Shown: piece after piece, positions 24,323 to 31,485 of the stretch
Layout: the number at the start of each line of letters is the position of its first letter
Position numbering within the stretch: position 1 is the stretch's first letter
Assembly (NCBI GenBank): GCA_017303655.1
Contig: JAFLCE010000024.1
Span: forward strand, 1-44,195
Reading direction: 5' to 3'
Source of the DNA: Anaerolineae bacterium
Lineage (GTDB): Bacteria > Chloroflexota > Anaerolineae > Anaerolineales > Villigracilaceae
Length of the DNA: 44,195 bases
The notes under the pieces: generated by a model
What the model was told of the DNA's origin: nothing
The model's input: the letters and a program-made list of their open reading frames with translations, nothing else
Database searches by the model: none
Program-made: the position numbers and the translations under genes

Positions 24323-24517
24323 ATGACAGCGAAGTTGATCTTGCGAAACAAAGAATATGAAGTCAAATCTGGCATGGCGTTGGTCGATGCCCTGAAGAAA
24401 TGTGGCATTGTCCCGGAATCTGTTATTGCCACGCGTGACGGTGAATTGATGACTGATGATGAGCTATTAAAAGATGGGGAAACCATAAAACTAGTCGCAG
24501 TGATCTCAGGCGGTTGA
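24323..24517 (+). CDS. ttuB: TtuB/MoaD/ThiS-like ubiquitin-fold sulfur carrier
   Basis: A 64-aa beta-grasp protein ending in the di-glycine tail VISGG, which in this family is adenylated and converted to a thiocarboxylate that donates sulfur. The core reads KLILRNKEYEVKSGMALVDALKKCG and LKDGETIKLVAVISGG (key: the hydrophobic strands and terminal GG). The next gene, one base away, encodes a TtuA-type tRNA thiolase, so TtuB is preferred over ThiS or MoaD. An internal Cys is present. RBS AGGAG is well placed. Confidence 0.85.
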   Translation: MTAKLILRNKEYEVKSGMALVDALKKCGIVPESVIATRDGELMTDDELLKDGETIKLVAVISGG

Positions 24518-24518
24518 T

Positions 24519-25457
24519 ATGAAATGTAAGAAATGTGGAGAACGAGCTTCGATCAATATGCGCCAGCATCGCATGGCGTTGTGCAAGGATCATTTTCTCG
24601 AATGGATCCCCGAACAGACGGAACGCTTTATCAAAAAATATAATATGTTCTCGCGCGAAGAGAAGATTCTTGTAGCGGTTTCAGGCGGCAAGGATTCACT
24701 CTCGCTGTGGGATATTCTCGTGCGCCTCGGGTACAACGCCGATGGTTTATACCTTGGGCTTGGCATTGATGGCGGCATTCGCTACTCCGAAGAGTCACAT
24801 CGGCTGACGGATGAATTTGCCAAAAAGAACAATCTCAAACTTCATGTAGTGGATATCGAAAAAGAATATGGGCATTCCATTCCCGTCCTTTCTGAAAGTA
24901 CGCATCGCGGATATGGCAAACCTTGTGCAGTCTGCGGGTTAACCAAACGCCATGAAATGAATCGCGTGGCGCGTGACCTTGGCTATGATGTACTCGCCAC
25001 CGGGCATAACCTTGATGATGAAGCGGCTGTGTTGTTTGGGAATACCCTGCAATGGTCACCAGATTATCTTTTACGTCAGGGACCCGTTCTGCCTGCTGAT
25101 AAGGGGTTGGCGCGTAAGGTAAAACCCTTGTGTCGTTTTTACGAACGCGAGATGACCGCTTATGCGATTGCACGCGGCATTGAATACATTTATGAAGAAT
25201 GTCCGTTTGCGGATGGCTCTACTCAGGTATTTTATAAAGAGTCATTGAATCAATTAGAAACCGCCCGCCCCGGCACGAAGTTGATATTTTATTTGCGTTA
25301 CCTGGAAGCGCGCCAAAGCCGAGAGTTGTTCATTCAACGCGAGAAACAACCAGCTCATATCCACCCTTGTGAAAAGTGCGGTCAACCAACGTCTGCTCCG
25401 CAGTTATGCTCGTTCTGCCGCATGCTTGAAAAAGCCGATGTGGCTAACGAAGCGTGA
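24519..25457 (+). CDS. ttuA: TtuA-family tRNA 2-thiolation enzyme
   Basis: A 312-aa protein of the TtuA/TtcA/Ncs6 family. The PP-loop SGGKDS is at 55-60. C136, C139 (PCAVCG) and C228 (YEECPFADG) are placed as the [4Fe-4S] ligands of TtuA. Zinc ribbons occur at both ends (C3, C6, C22, H25 and C-terminal CEKCGQ...CSFC). With TtuB as sulfur donor, TtuA makes 2-thio-ribothymidine at position 54 of the T-loop, first known from thermophiles. The ATG is one base after the ttuB stop, so the genes are strictly coupled. The target position (54 versus 34) is inferred from the pairing and the double zinc fingers. Confidence 0.88.
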   Translation: MKCKKCGERASINMRQHRMALCKDHFLEWIPEQTERFIKKYNMFSREEKILVAVSGGKDSLSLWDILVRLGYNADGLYLGLGIDGGIRYSEESHRLTDEFAKKNNLKLHVVDIEKEYGHSIPVLSESTHRGYGKPCAVCGLTKRHEMNRVARDLGYDVLATGHNLDDEAAVLFGNTLQWSPDYLLRQGPVLPADKGLARKVKPLCRFYEREMTAYAIARGIEYIYEECPFADGSTQVFYKESLNQLETARPGTKLIFYLRYLEARQSRELFIQREKQPAHIHPCEKCGQPTSAPQLCSFCRMLEKADVANEA

Positions 25458-25467
25458 GGTTCGGCGG

Positions 25468-26457
25468 CTAGCGGATCACGGTAGCGATCAAGCCCATCAG
25501 GAATAAACCGAACGCTACATACCCTGCGATCTGTTCCACTGAAAAAGCGGAAAAACGCGGAACTTCGAAGCCGTAGCGATCTACCTGAAGTTGAATGGGA
25601 GCATCGACATAGCCGAAAAGGGCTTCACGAAAAGCGTTGACATCCGCGGGGCGGTCATCAGGGTGCAGGGACATTGCCCAGAGGACGGCTTTTTCCACGT
25701 GACGGCTGAGGCGTGGGTTAATGTCAATGGGTGGAGTCAGGCTGCGGCTATTAAGGAAGCGTTTACGCGCCTCGGCAGGCGGTTCGTTTGTCAATAGATG
25801 ATACAGAGTCGCGCCGAAGGAGAAAATATCCGCTTTGGCATCGGTATGGGTATCGTCTCCGCCGTATTGCTCGAGCGGGGTGTAAAGCGCGGTGCCTTGC
25901 CCTTGAATGACGGTAATTGTGACTTCGCCCGGCGCCATGATCTTGACGAGACCAAAATCGACCAATTTGACCAAGCCGCTTGGCGTGATCTTGATATTGC
26001 TGGGTTTGATGTCGCGATGAACGATGGGCGGGTCTTGATGATGAAGATAGTCGAGCGCGTCGGCGATCTGTTTCGCCCAGCGCAGTACCTCGGCTTCGGA
26101 CAGGAATGTGTTATTGCGGCGAGCGTCTTGCATCATCTGTCGTAAGTCTTTGCCGGGGACGTAGTCCATCACCAGATAGTCGCGCGGACCCTCTGAAAAG
26201 AAATCGGAAACTTTGGGAAGGTTGGGATGATCCAGACGCGCAAGGACAGACGCCTCGCGAAAGAATTGCTCGCGGGCTTGCGCAAAAACTTCTGGTGGGA
26301 GAGCCTGATTGTGTTCTACTTCTTTGAGCGCACACAAACGACCTTGCAGCCGCACATCGTCTGCAAGATAGATATTGCCTGTGCCGCCTTGCCCGATCTG
26401 TTCGCGGACAACGTAGCGCTCACGCAGGATCTCCCCACTGGATAACGATGGGGACAA
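25468..26457 (-). CDS. Membrane-anchored Ser/Thr protein kinase (Hanks type)
   Basis: A 329-aa protein with a complete bacterial STPK domain at about 14-280: G-loop GQGGTGNIYLA, VAIK-type Lys K45 (CALKEVE), HRDIKPSN catalytic loop, DFGL metal site, and the APE-like region in the GTALYTPLEQYGGDD stretch. One C-terminal transmembrane segment follows (about 305-327), with almost nothing outside: there is no PASTA or other sensor domain. The start is TTG at 26457, with GGAG 5 nt upstream. It is divergent from an FHA-domain DNA-binding protein, a natural phospho-Thr reader, suggesting a kinase-to-transcription route. It converges with ttuA, 10 bp apart. Confidence 0.9.
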   Translation of the reverse strand: MSPSLSSGEILRERYVVREQIGQGGTGNIYLADDVRLQGRLCALKEVEHNQALPPEVFAQAREQFFREASVLARLDHPNLPKVSDFFSEGPRDYLVMDYVPGKDLRQMMQDARRNNTFLSEAEVLRWAKQIADALDYLHHQDPPIVHRDIKPSNIKITPSGLVKLVDFGLVKIMAPGEVTITVIQGQGTALYTPLEQYGGDDTHTDAKADIFSFGATLYHLLTNEPPAEARKRFLNSRSLTPPIDINPRLSRHVEKAVLWAMSLHPDDRPADVNAFREALFGYVDAPIQLQVDRYGFEVPRFSAFSVEQIAGYVAFGLFLMGLIATVIR

Positions 26458-26576
26458 ACCTTCTCCTTTGGGCCTTCTGAAGTGGAGTGAATGAGGTCGT
26501 GATCATTTCGGCGTGTATCACGTTTGCAACCCTGAAACAGAGTTTGCAATTCATCATGCACAGAATTCCACTTTTC

Positions 26577-26585
26577 TGCTATATT
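26577..26585 (+). promoter_or_regulatory. Extended -10 promoter of the FHA regulator
   Basis: TGCTATATT (TG-n-TATATT) lies in the 193-bp kinase/FHA intergenic region, about 65 nt before the ATG at 26651. No other clear features were seen in that gap. Confidence 0.45.
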
Positions 26586-26650
26586 ATAAACGCCTTTTGA
26601 ATGAAGAGCAGAGATTTTATTGGGGACATTCAAATGGCTGTGAGGAGATT

Positions 26651-27307
26651 ATGGATCGCGAAGAGGACTTTCCCATTCTTGTTGCCCAGGACGGACCCCT
26701 AATGGGACAACGCTGGACGCTTAACCGTACATTGATGATGGGGCGTGACCCCACCTGCGATATTCAAGTGCAAGACCGACAGGTCTCGCGCTTTCATGCG
26801 CGTATTACACCGACTCAGGAAGGTGTAACGCTTGAAGATCTTGGGAGTAAGAATGGTACCAATCACAACGGCTCCGAGTTGGCGGGACCTATCATGCTGC
26901 AAGACGGCGATATGTTTGGTATTGCCTTGGCGCAGCAATTTACATTTCTAACTTCTGATGCCACCATGCCGCTTGCTGAAAGCGGACCACGGGCTGGCAG
27001 ATTGATCATGGAACAAAAATCACGTCAGGTCTGGGTGAACCAGCAGCAATTGATGCCGCCGCTTTCTGCCCAGCAATTTAAACTATTGTGGATGCTATAC
27101 GAGAATCAAGGACAGGTCATTGAACGGACAAATCTAGTTTCAGTCGTATGGGGCGAAGAGCAAACAGCAGGCGTCTCTGACCAGGCATTGGATGCACTCA
27201 TCCGCCGTCTGCGAGACCGGTTATCTGTGCTCGACCCGGGGCATCAATACATCAACACCGTACGTGGACATGGCTTGCGGCTGGATAACCCTCCGGCGGG
27301 AGAGTAA
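26651..27307 (+). CDS. FHA domain - winged-helix (OmpR/PhoB-type) transcriptional regulator
   Basis: A 218-aa protein. The FHA domain is at about 10-105 with its hallmark residues: MMGRDPTCDI, VSRFHARI and LGSKNGTNHNG (GR, S-x-x-H, NG). A trans_reg_C winged helix follows at about 125-215 (LSAQQFKLLWMLYENQGQVI, LDALIRRLRDRL, YINTVRGHGLRL). FHA domains bind phospho-Thr peptides, so DNA binding may be gated by the divergent Ser/Thr kinase instead of a receiver domain. The ATG at 26651 has GAGGAG just upstream, whereas an in-frame ATG 46 codons earlier would add sequence with no relation to the fold. The next gene follows after 6 bp. Confidence 0.88.
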   Translation: MDREEDFPILVAQDGPLMGQRWTLNRTLMMGRDPTCDIQVQDRQVSRFHARITPTQEGVTLEDLGSKNGTNHNGSELAGPIMLQDGDMFGIALAQQFTFLTSDATMPLAESGPRAGRLIMEQKSRQVWVNQQQLMPPLSAQQFKLLWMLYENQGQVIERTNLVSVVWGEEQTAGVSDQALDALIRRLRDRLSVLDPGHQYINTVRGHGLRLDNPPAGE

Positions 27308-27313
27308 CCCTTA

Positions 27314-27787
27314 ATGGACGCACAATCAGAAAAAGTTCTGGCACAATTAATTCGTAACACGCGCATTGCTTCACTTGGCACCCTGCGTGATGAGTACCCA
27401 CAAGTTTCGATGGTGGCATTTATTCACAACGAAGATTTCTCTGCCTTTTATATTTTCATCAGCCGCCTTGCTCAGCATACTGTGGATATTCAAAAAGATA
27501 ACCGCATCAGCCTGATGATCTGCGAAACGGATGATAATCGCGCCGACCCGCAGACCCTGGCGCGCGTCACCATTCGCGGCAAAGGCGAGATCATTCAAAA
27601 TGGTGAGCCAGGGTATTCACTTTTGAAAAAGCAATATCTTGAACGCTTCATCGAGGCGGAACAGCTTTTTAACCTGACCGACTTTAATTTCTGGCGCATC
27701 ACCCCGCGCGGCGGGCGTTATGTGGCAGGCTTCGCCAAAGCCTTCAACATCACTGCTGAAACCCTGCAAAAAGTTTCAATACGATAA
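27314..27787 (+). CDS. Pyridoxamine 5'-phosphate oxidase-like split-barrel flavoprotein
   Basis: A 157-aa protein of the FMN-binding split-barrel superfamily, similar in length and pattern to HugZ-like or general-stress PPOX proteins: TRIASLGTLRDEYPQVSMVAF, FYIFISRLAQHTVDIQKDNRISLMI, ARVTIRGKGEI, and RYVAGFAKAFNI near the C-terminus (HugZ-type GFAR/K end). Such proteins bind FMN, F420 or heme and act as oxidoreductases or cofactor carriers; no substrate is implied here. Probably in the operon with the FHA regulator. It ends before a very strong terminator. Confidence 0.8.
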   Translation: MDAQSEKVLAQLIRNTRIASLGTLRDEYPQVSMVAFIHNEDFSAFYIFISRLAQHTVDIQKDNRISLMICETDDNRADPQTLARVTIRGKGEIIQNGEPGYSLLKKQYLERFIEAEQLFNLTDFNFWRITPRGGRYVAGFAKAFNITAETLQKVSIR

Positions 27788-27795
27788 ATTGGTTG

Positions 27796-27831
27796 AACGG
27801 ACAGTCACTTTCAAAGTGACTGTCCGTTTTT
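27796..27831 (+). terminator. Strong terminator after the PPOX gene
   Basis: AACGGACAGTCACTTT (27796-27811) and AAAGTGACTGTCCGTT (27813-27828) are perfectly complementary and separated by one base, followed by a T-run. It separates the FHA-PPOX unit from the deacetylase. Confidence 0.9.
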
Positions 27832-27847
27832 AATTAAGGAGCCCAAT

Positions 27848-28657
27848 ATGACTCAACTCAAACTACTTGCCATTTTTGCCCACCCCGATGACGAAGCAAT
27901 GGGCATGGGCGGAACGCTGGCGAAGTACGCCGCCGAAGGCGTGGAGACTCATCTCGTCTGCGCCTCACGCGGAGAAGTGGGCTGGTTCGGCCCCGAGGAG
28001 CAGAATCCAGGTCCAGAGCGACTCGGTCAACTCCGCGAAGTGGAACTCCGCAACGCGGTCAAAGAACTCGGCATGACCAGCCTCTCCTTTTTAGACTATA
28101 TCGACGGGCAGGTTGATCAGGCAGATCATCATGAAGCCATCGCAAAGATTGTCACCCATATTCGGCGTATTCAACCGCAAGTGATGGTGACCTTTCCGCA
28201 CGACGGAAATTATGGTCACCCCGATCATATCGCCATCGGACAGTTCACCAATGCCGCCATCGTCTGTGCCGCGGACGCAAGTTACAAAGACCCTGAGAAT
28301 CTCGCGCCGCATCGCGTCTCCAAACTCTATTTCATGGTAGATGGGGAGGACTTTGTCAATCTGATTGCACCCTTTATGGGCGATATGACCTTCCCGGTCG
28401 ACGACCAGATCCGCGGTGAATCCCCTTGGAAAAACTGGATGATCACCACTCGCATTGACATGGCAGAACATTGCCATACCGCATGGAAGGCGATCATGTG
28501 CCACAAAAGTCAGTTGGCTACCCTAGGCGCGCTTGCTGAAATGCATGAAGATGCCGCCATGGCGGTACTTGCCATGCAAGGGACATTCTTTCGAGCGTTT
28601 AGTTTAGTGAATAGGGGCAGGAAGTTGGAATCAGATTTCTTCGAAGGATTGCGTTAA
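27848..28657 (+). CDS. PIG-L/LmbE family zinc deacetylase
   Basis: A 269-aa protein with the zinc signature AIFAHPDDEAMGMGG (H12, D15) and a second site HPDHIAIGQF (His). The family removes N-acetyl groups from GlcNAc derivatives, e.g. MshB in mycothiol synthesis, Mca conjugate amidase, BshB in bacillithiol, or lincosamide and GlcNAc-PI deacetylases. Length and the SRGEVGWFG / PGPERLGQLREVELRNAVKELG stretch fit the MshB/Mca-like branch; which substrate is used is not decided by sequence. AAGGAG lies just before the ATG. It converges with the pentapeptide-TIR gene. Confidence 0.87.
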   Translation: MTQLKLLAIFAHPDDEAMGMGGTLAKYAAEGVETHLVCASRGEVGWFGPEEQNPGPERLGQLREVELRNAVKELGMTSLSFLDYIDGQVDQADHHEAIAKIVTHIRRIQPQVMVTFPHDGNYGHPDHIAIGQFTNAAIVCAADASYKDPENLAPHRVSKLYFMVDGEDFVNLIAPFMGDMTFPVDDQIRGESPWKNWMITTRIDMAEHCHTAWKAIMCHKSQLATLGALAEMHEDAAMAVLAMQGTFFRAFSLVNRGRKLESDFFEGLR

Positions 28658-28691
28658 GAGATAGGATTTGAGGTATTAAACGGGCTGCTTC

Positions 28692-29912
28692 CTATTTATA
28701 AAACATATCTAACCCAGAAATCATTTTATTAAATTTATCTTCAAATACGCTTTCGTCAGCCCATTTCGAATAGTCTAAAATATTATATTCCTTGATCTGT
28801 TCCATTAAGCGCGCTGGCCACTTGGCAGTTTTCCAGCTATTATCCAATGCTATTGGACATAAGACATCTCTCCCAATTTCCTTCTCGATCTCTCGGGCAA
28901 GACGTGCTTCATGTTCTACCCAATCGCTTTCAATTGAGCTTTTTGAAAGCACAAGGAGCACTGTTGGGTTTTTTCGCATAGCTCGATCTATTTGTTTCTC
29001 TAATCGCCCTGAAGTGGCATTATGCACATCGCGCCAGTATCTAACACCAATCGAAGTTAGTTGCTTTTCAAGCCTTACTACAAAAGGTGTGTCTGCATGA
29101 CTATATGAGATAAAAAGCGGGGAAATTTGGATTGACTGCATAGCCCTTTTATTGAACATTTCGTAGACCGCATTATTTATATCTTCATTGTTGATATCGG
29201 GCGAAAATAATGTTGCAGATACGATTTCCCAGTCGCTTAGCCCACAACCTCGCAAAAAAACTTCTGGTATTTTTCCTTTGGAAAATCTTAAAGTGTTTGT
29301 GCTAATGTCTGATCCAGACCAGTGATGAGTACTTTCAAGACCTTGAGTTTCACTCAAGTCAATGCCAGAGAAGGTAGTGAAACCAAAATGAGCACCAGTA
29401 AAATCAGCGTTTATTAAGTTAGTATTTATAAACAGGGAGCTTTGCAAACCCGATTCTTGGAAAATACATTCGGACATAACGGCGCTGCTAAGATCTGCCC
29501 TGCTCAAATCCGCGCGAGAGAAATTTGCTCGTTGGCATAATCCTTCAGATAGATCTACTCCAATTAAGTTAGTTGAACTGAAATCTGAGCCTTGACATCG
29601 AATTTCAGTAAGATCTGCACCGTGAAGTTGTGCGTTATTTAGATTTGCATCCCTCATGTATGTCATATTAAGTTTTGCAAATCTAATATCTGCTCCACTT
29701 AGATTTGACCCGTTGAGGTGAGCGTGAGAGAGATTTGTTCTACTTAAATTTGCCCCTGTTAAATTCACCACTGAAAGATTTAAACCTCCAAGTTTACATC
29801 CTCTTAAGTCTGCATTGCTAAGATCAATATCTACAGATGGATTACTTTCACGCCATTCGTTCCAGGAATCCGTATTATCTATTAACATCCTAAGTAGTGA
29901 TTCATTAGCCAT
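28692..29912 (-). CDS. Pentapeptide-repeat / TIR-domain protein
   Basis: A 406-aa protein. Residues about 29-188 are pentapeptide repeats with the A(D/N)LXX pattern (LSNADL, LTGANLSRTNL, LSGADI, FSRADLSRADL), which fold into a right-handed beta-helix. A linker follows, then a TIR domain (about 265-395) with PLFISYSHADTPFVVRLEKQ, YWRD and VLLVLSKSSIESDWVEHE, where W331 and E335 match the W-x3-E of NADase-competent TIRs. I chose the ATG at 29912 (GGATGGA upstream) over an upstream TTG. The gene looks AT-richer than its neighbours, consistent with transfer. TIR proteins of this kind are often immune or cell-death effectors; this role is inferred. Confidence 0.87.
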   Translation of the reverse strand: MANESLLRMLIDNTDSWNEWRESNPSVDIDLSNADLRGCKLGGLNLSVVNLTGANLSRTNLSHAHLNGSNLSGADIRFAKLNMTYMRDANLNNAQLHGADLTEIRCQGSDFSSTNLIGVDLSEGLCQRANFSRADLSRADLSSAVMSECIFQESGLQSSLFINTNLINADFTGAHFGFTTFSGIDLSETQGLESTHHWSGSDISTNTLRFSKGKIPEVFLRGCGLSDWEIVSATLFSPDINNEDINNAVYEMFNKRAMQSIQISPLFISYSHADTPFVVRLEKQLTSIGVRYWRDVHNATSGRLEKQIDRAMRKNPTVLLVLSKSSIESDWVEHEARLAREIEKEIGRDVLCPIALDNSWKTAKWPARLMEQIKEYNILDYSKWADESVFEDKFNKMISGLDMFYK

Positions 29913-29949
29913 AGTATTCCATCCGGTAATAGATCTGATATATTTTTTG

Positions 29950-29955
29950 ATTATA
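29950..29955 (-). promoter_or_regulatory. -10 box of the pentapeptide-TIR gene directly behind the CpXC terminator
   Basis: TATAAT on the minus strand overlaps the end of the upstream terminator's T-run. Any -35 would fall in the hairpin loop. The leader to 29912 is about 31 nt. Confidence 0.5.
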
Positions 29956-29961
29956 TACAAA

Positions 29962-29991
29962 AAAGATGGCTGTGGTTAGACAGCCATCTTT
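29962..29991 (-). terminator. CpXC gene terminator
   Basis: AAAGATGGCTGT (29962-29973) and ACAGCCATCTTT (29980-29991) form a 12-bp perfect stem with a 6-nt loop. On the minus strand it is followed by six T residues. Confidence 0.88.
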
Positions 29992-29995
29992 AATA

Positions 29996-31348
29996 TTATC
30001 CCATATTCTTCTTCATCGAGAGCTTGAGCGCGATCTTGTAAATTTCGCTCAGCTTTTCTCCCATGGCTTTGGCTTCGGGGTTATCTGGCTGAGATTCCAT
30101 TTGAGTCGCAAGCCCGGTCAGCGTGTCCAGTAAACCTTGTGTGACGATATCCGGGTTCTGTTCCAGCGCTTGTTCCACAGTGGCGGCATCTGGCAGTTGG
30201 ATCAACTGCTCAATGATGGCGATCTCGGGCGGGGCGCTGGCAGTTTGCAAGACCTGGATCATCTTTTGCAATTTGCCCATGCGTTCGTATTCGTTCTTTT
30301 CGGTTGCTTGTTTGAGCAATTGCTGGGCAATGTCTACGGCATCTTGTGTGAACTTTTCGAGGTTCGCGGTGACGGCTTTTTCAATATCCGGTGCTACCAG
30401 CAAAGCTTCTACAAAATCCTGTGCTTGTTTGTAACGCGCTTCCAACTGCTTGTCCATGTCTGCTACGAAGCCGAGCAGCTTTTCGCGAATCCCTTCGAGG
30501 CGGGTCTTCTCGTCGTTTGAGGCTTTGTTGATGCGCTCGGTCAACAATTCGAAGAAGGTGTAGTCCATGCCTGCACGCGCCAGAGAAACGTAAGCGCGAA
30601 CGCGGGCATCCGTTTTTGAGGCGGTGACGAAATCCAAAAGCTTTTCGCGGTTCAGTGACTGACCGGCATCCTGCAACTCCTGTTGAGCCGCTTCCAACTC
30701 TCCAACCGATTCCTTCAACTGGCGTCCGTAGGCGGTTTCTTCCAGTAATTGGGTTTGGATGTCGATCAACGCCCGCGCCATTTGTTCCTGTCCGCTGTTC
30801 ATGGCGCTCTGGGCAATGCGGCTGAATAACGCGAAGAATTGTTCGTCGATGATGGCGCTGTTTTGCTTGATCAACTCGGAACGCACATCTTTTGAAGTGA
30901 CCTGGATCAGCCGTTCAACGAAGCCCATGCGCTCCTGCTGCGACTTGAGCATTTCCGGCGTCACGCCGTCTTTGCCAAGGATGGTTTCGATCATCGACTC
31001 ATAGGTCAGGTTGGCTTGCGGTTTGAGCAAATAGCCTTTACGCTTCTCGGCAGGGAGGCGTTCCATTACCTGTTTGATGAGCGGACCGATCATGCGTTCC
31101 TGCTCGTTGACGGGTAGCGCCAATTCAGAAGGGAAGAAGGTTAATAGTAATTCCTTCTCATTGTCATGATAGACCACCGGGGTGGCAAGCCTGCCCTGGT
31201 AGCCACAATACTGACAGCGCGCGTGATTAGACTGTCCACTCAAGAGGCGCTGCTTTGCCTGTGGGTCGGCGGTCACGTCGAATAACTGCTCAACGTTGGC
31301 AGGGATCATTTGTCTACAACGGGGACATGCAATTTGTGTTTGAGGCAT
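29996..31348 (-). CDS. CpXC-domain zinc-ribbon protein with long helical C-terminus
   Basis: A 450-aa protein. The N-terminal CpXC domain (about 1-120) contains CPRC near residue 8 and CQYCG near residue 46, which should bind zinc, then the typical LLLTFFPSEL and RKGYLLKPQ stretches. The rest (about 125-450) is almost all alpha-helix with heptad-like leucines and repeated Glu/Gln/Lys-rich segments, ending in EKLSEIYKIALKLSMKKNMG. CpXC proteins have no established function. No signal peptide is visible. The RBS is weak. It ends at a strong terminator whose T-run merges with the promoter of the next TIR gene. Confidence 0.82.
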   Translation of the reverse strand: MPQTQIACPRCRQMIPANVEQLFDVTADPQAKQRLLSGQSNHARCQYCGYQGRLATPVVYHDNEKELLLTFFPSELALPVNEQERMIGPLIKQVMERLPAEKRKGYLLKPQANLTYESMIETILGKDGVTPEMLKSQQERMGFVERLIQVTSKDVRSELIKQNSAIIDEQFFALFSRIAQSAMNSGQEQMARALIDIQTQLLEETAYGRQLKESVGELEAAQQELQDAGQSLNREKLLDFVTASKTDARVRAYVSLARAGMDYTFFELLTERINKASNDEKTRLEGIREKLLGFVADMDKQLEARYKQAQDFVEALLVAPDIEKAVTANLEKFTQDAVDIAQQLLKQATEKNEYERMGKLQKMIQVLQTASAPPEIAIIEQLIQLPDAATVEQALEQNPDIVTQGLLDTLTGLATQMESQPDNPEAKAMGEKLSEIYKIALKLSMKKNMG

Positions 31349-31407
31349 CTATCAAATTCCGATTTCAGATTTTGGGTTTACGATTTTACGGTGTCCATTT
31401 TACACGA

Positions 31408-31452
31408 ATTACGCATCACGGATTACGAAATTCGTAAAACGTGATGCGTAAT
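31408..31452. repeat. 45-bp near-perfect palindrome
   Basis: ATTACGCATCACG (31408-31420) and CGTGATGCGTAAT (31440-31452) flank the inner palindrome TTACGAA-A-TTCGTAA (31423-31437), all centred on 31430. It lies between the pepF stop and the CpXC start. It shares the ACACGAATT word with the element at 6096-6253. There is no U-run on either side. Confidence 0.7.
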
Positions 31453-31458
31453 GACCAG

Positions 31459-31485
31459 ACTACTTAACTATCAAACTACTTAACT
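31459..31485. repeat. Short direct repeat after pepF
   Basis: ACTACTTAACT occurs at 31459-31469 and again at 31475-31485, directly adjoining the pepF stop codon. Confidence 0.6.

Noticed and set aside
26513-26650. 46-residue N-terminal extension of the FHA regulator
   Set aside because: The extension overlaps the likely promoter, and GAGGAG directly precedes the ATG at 26651.
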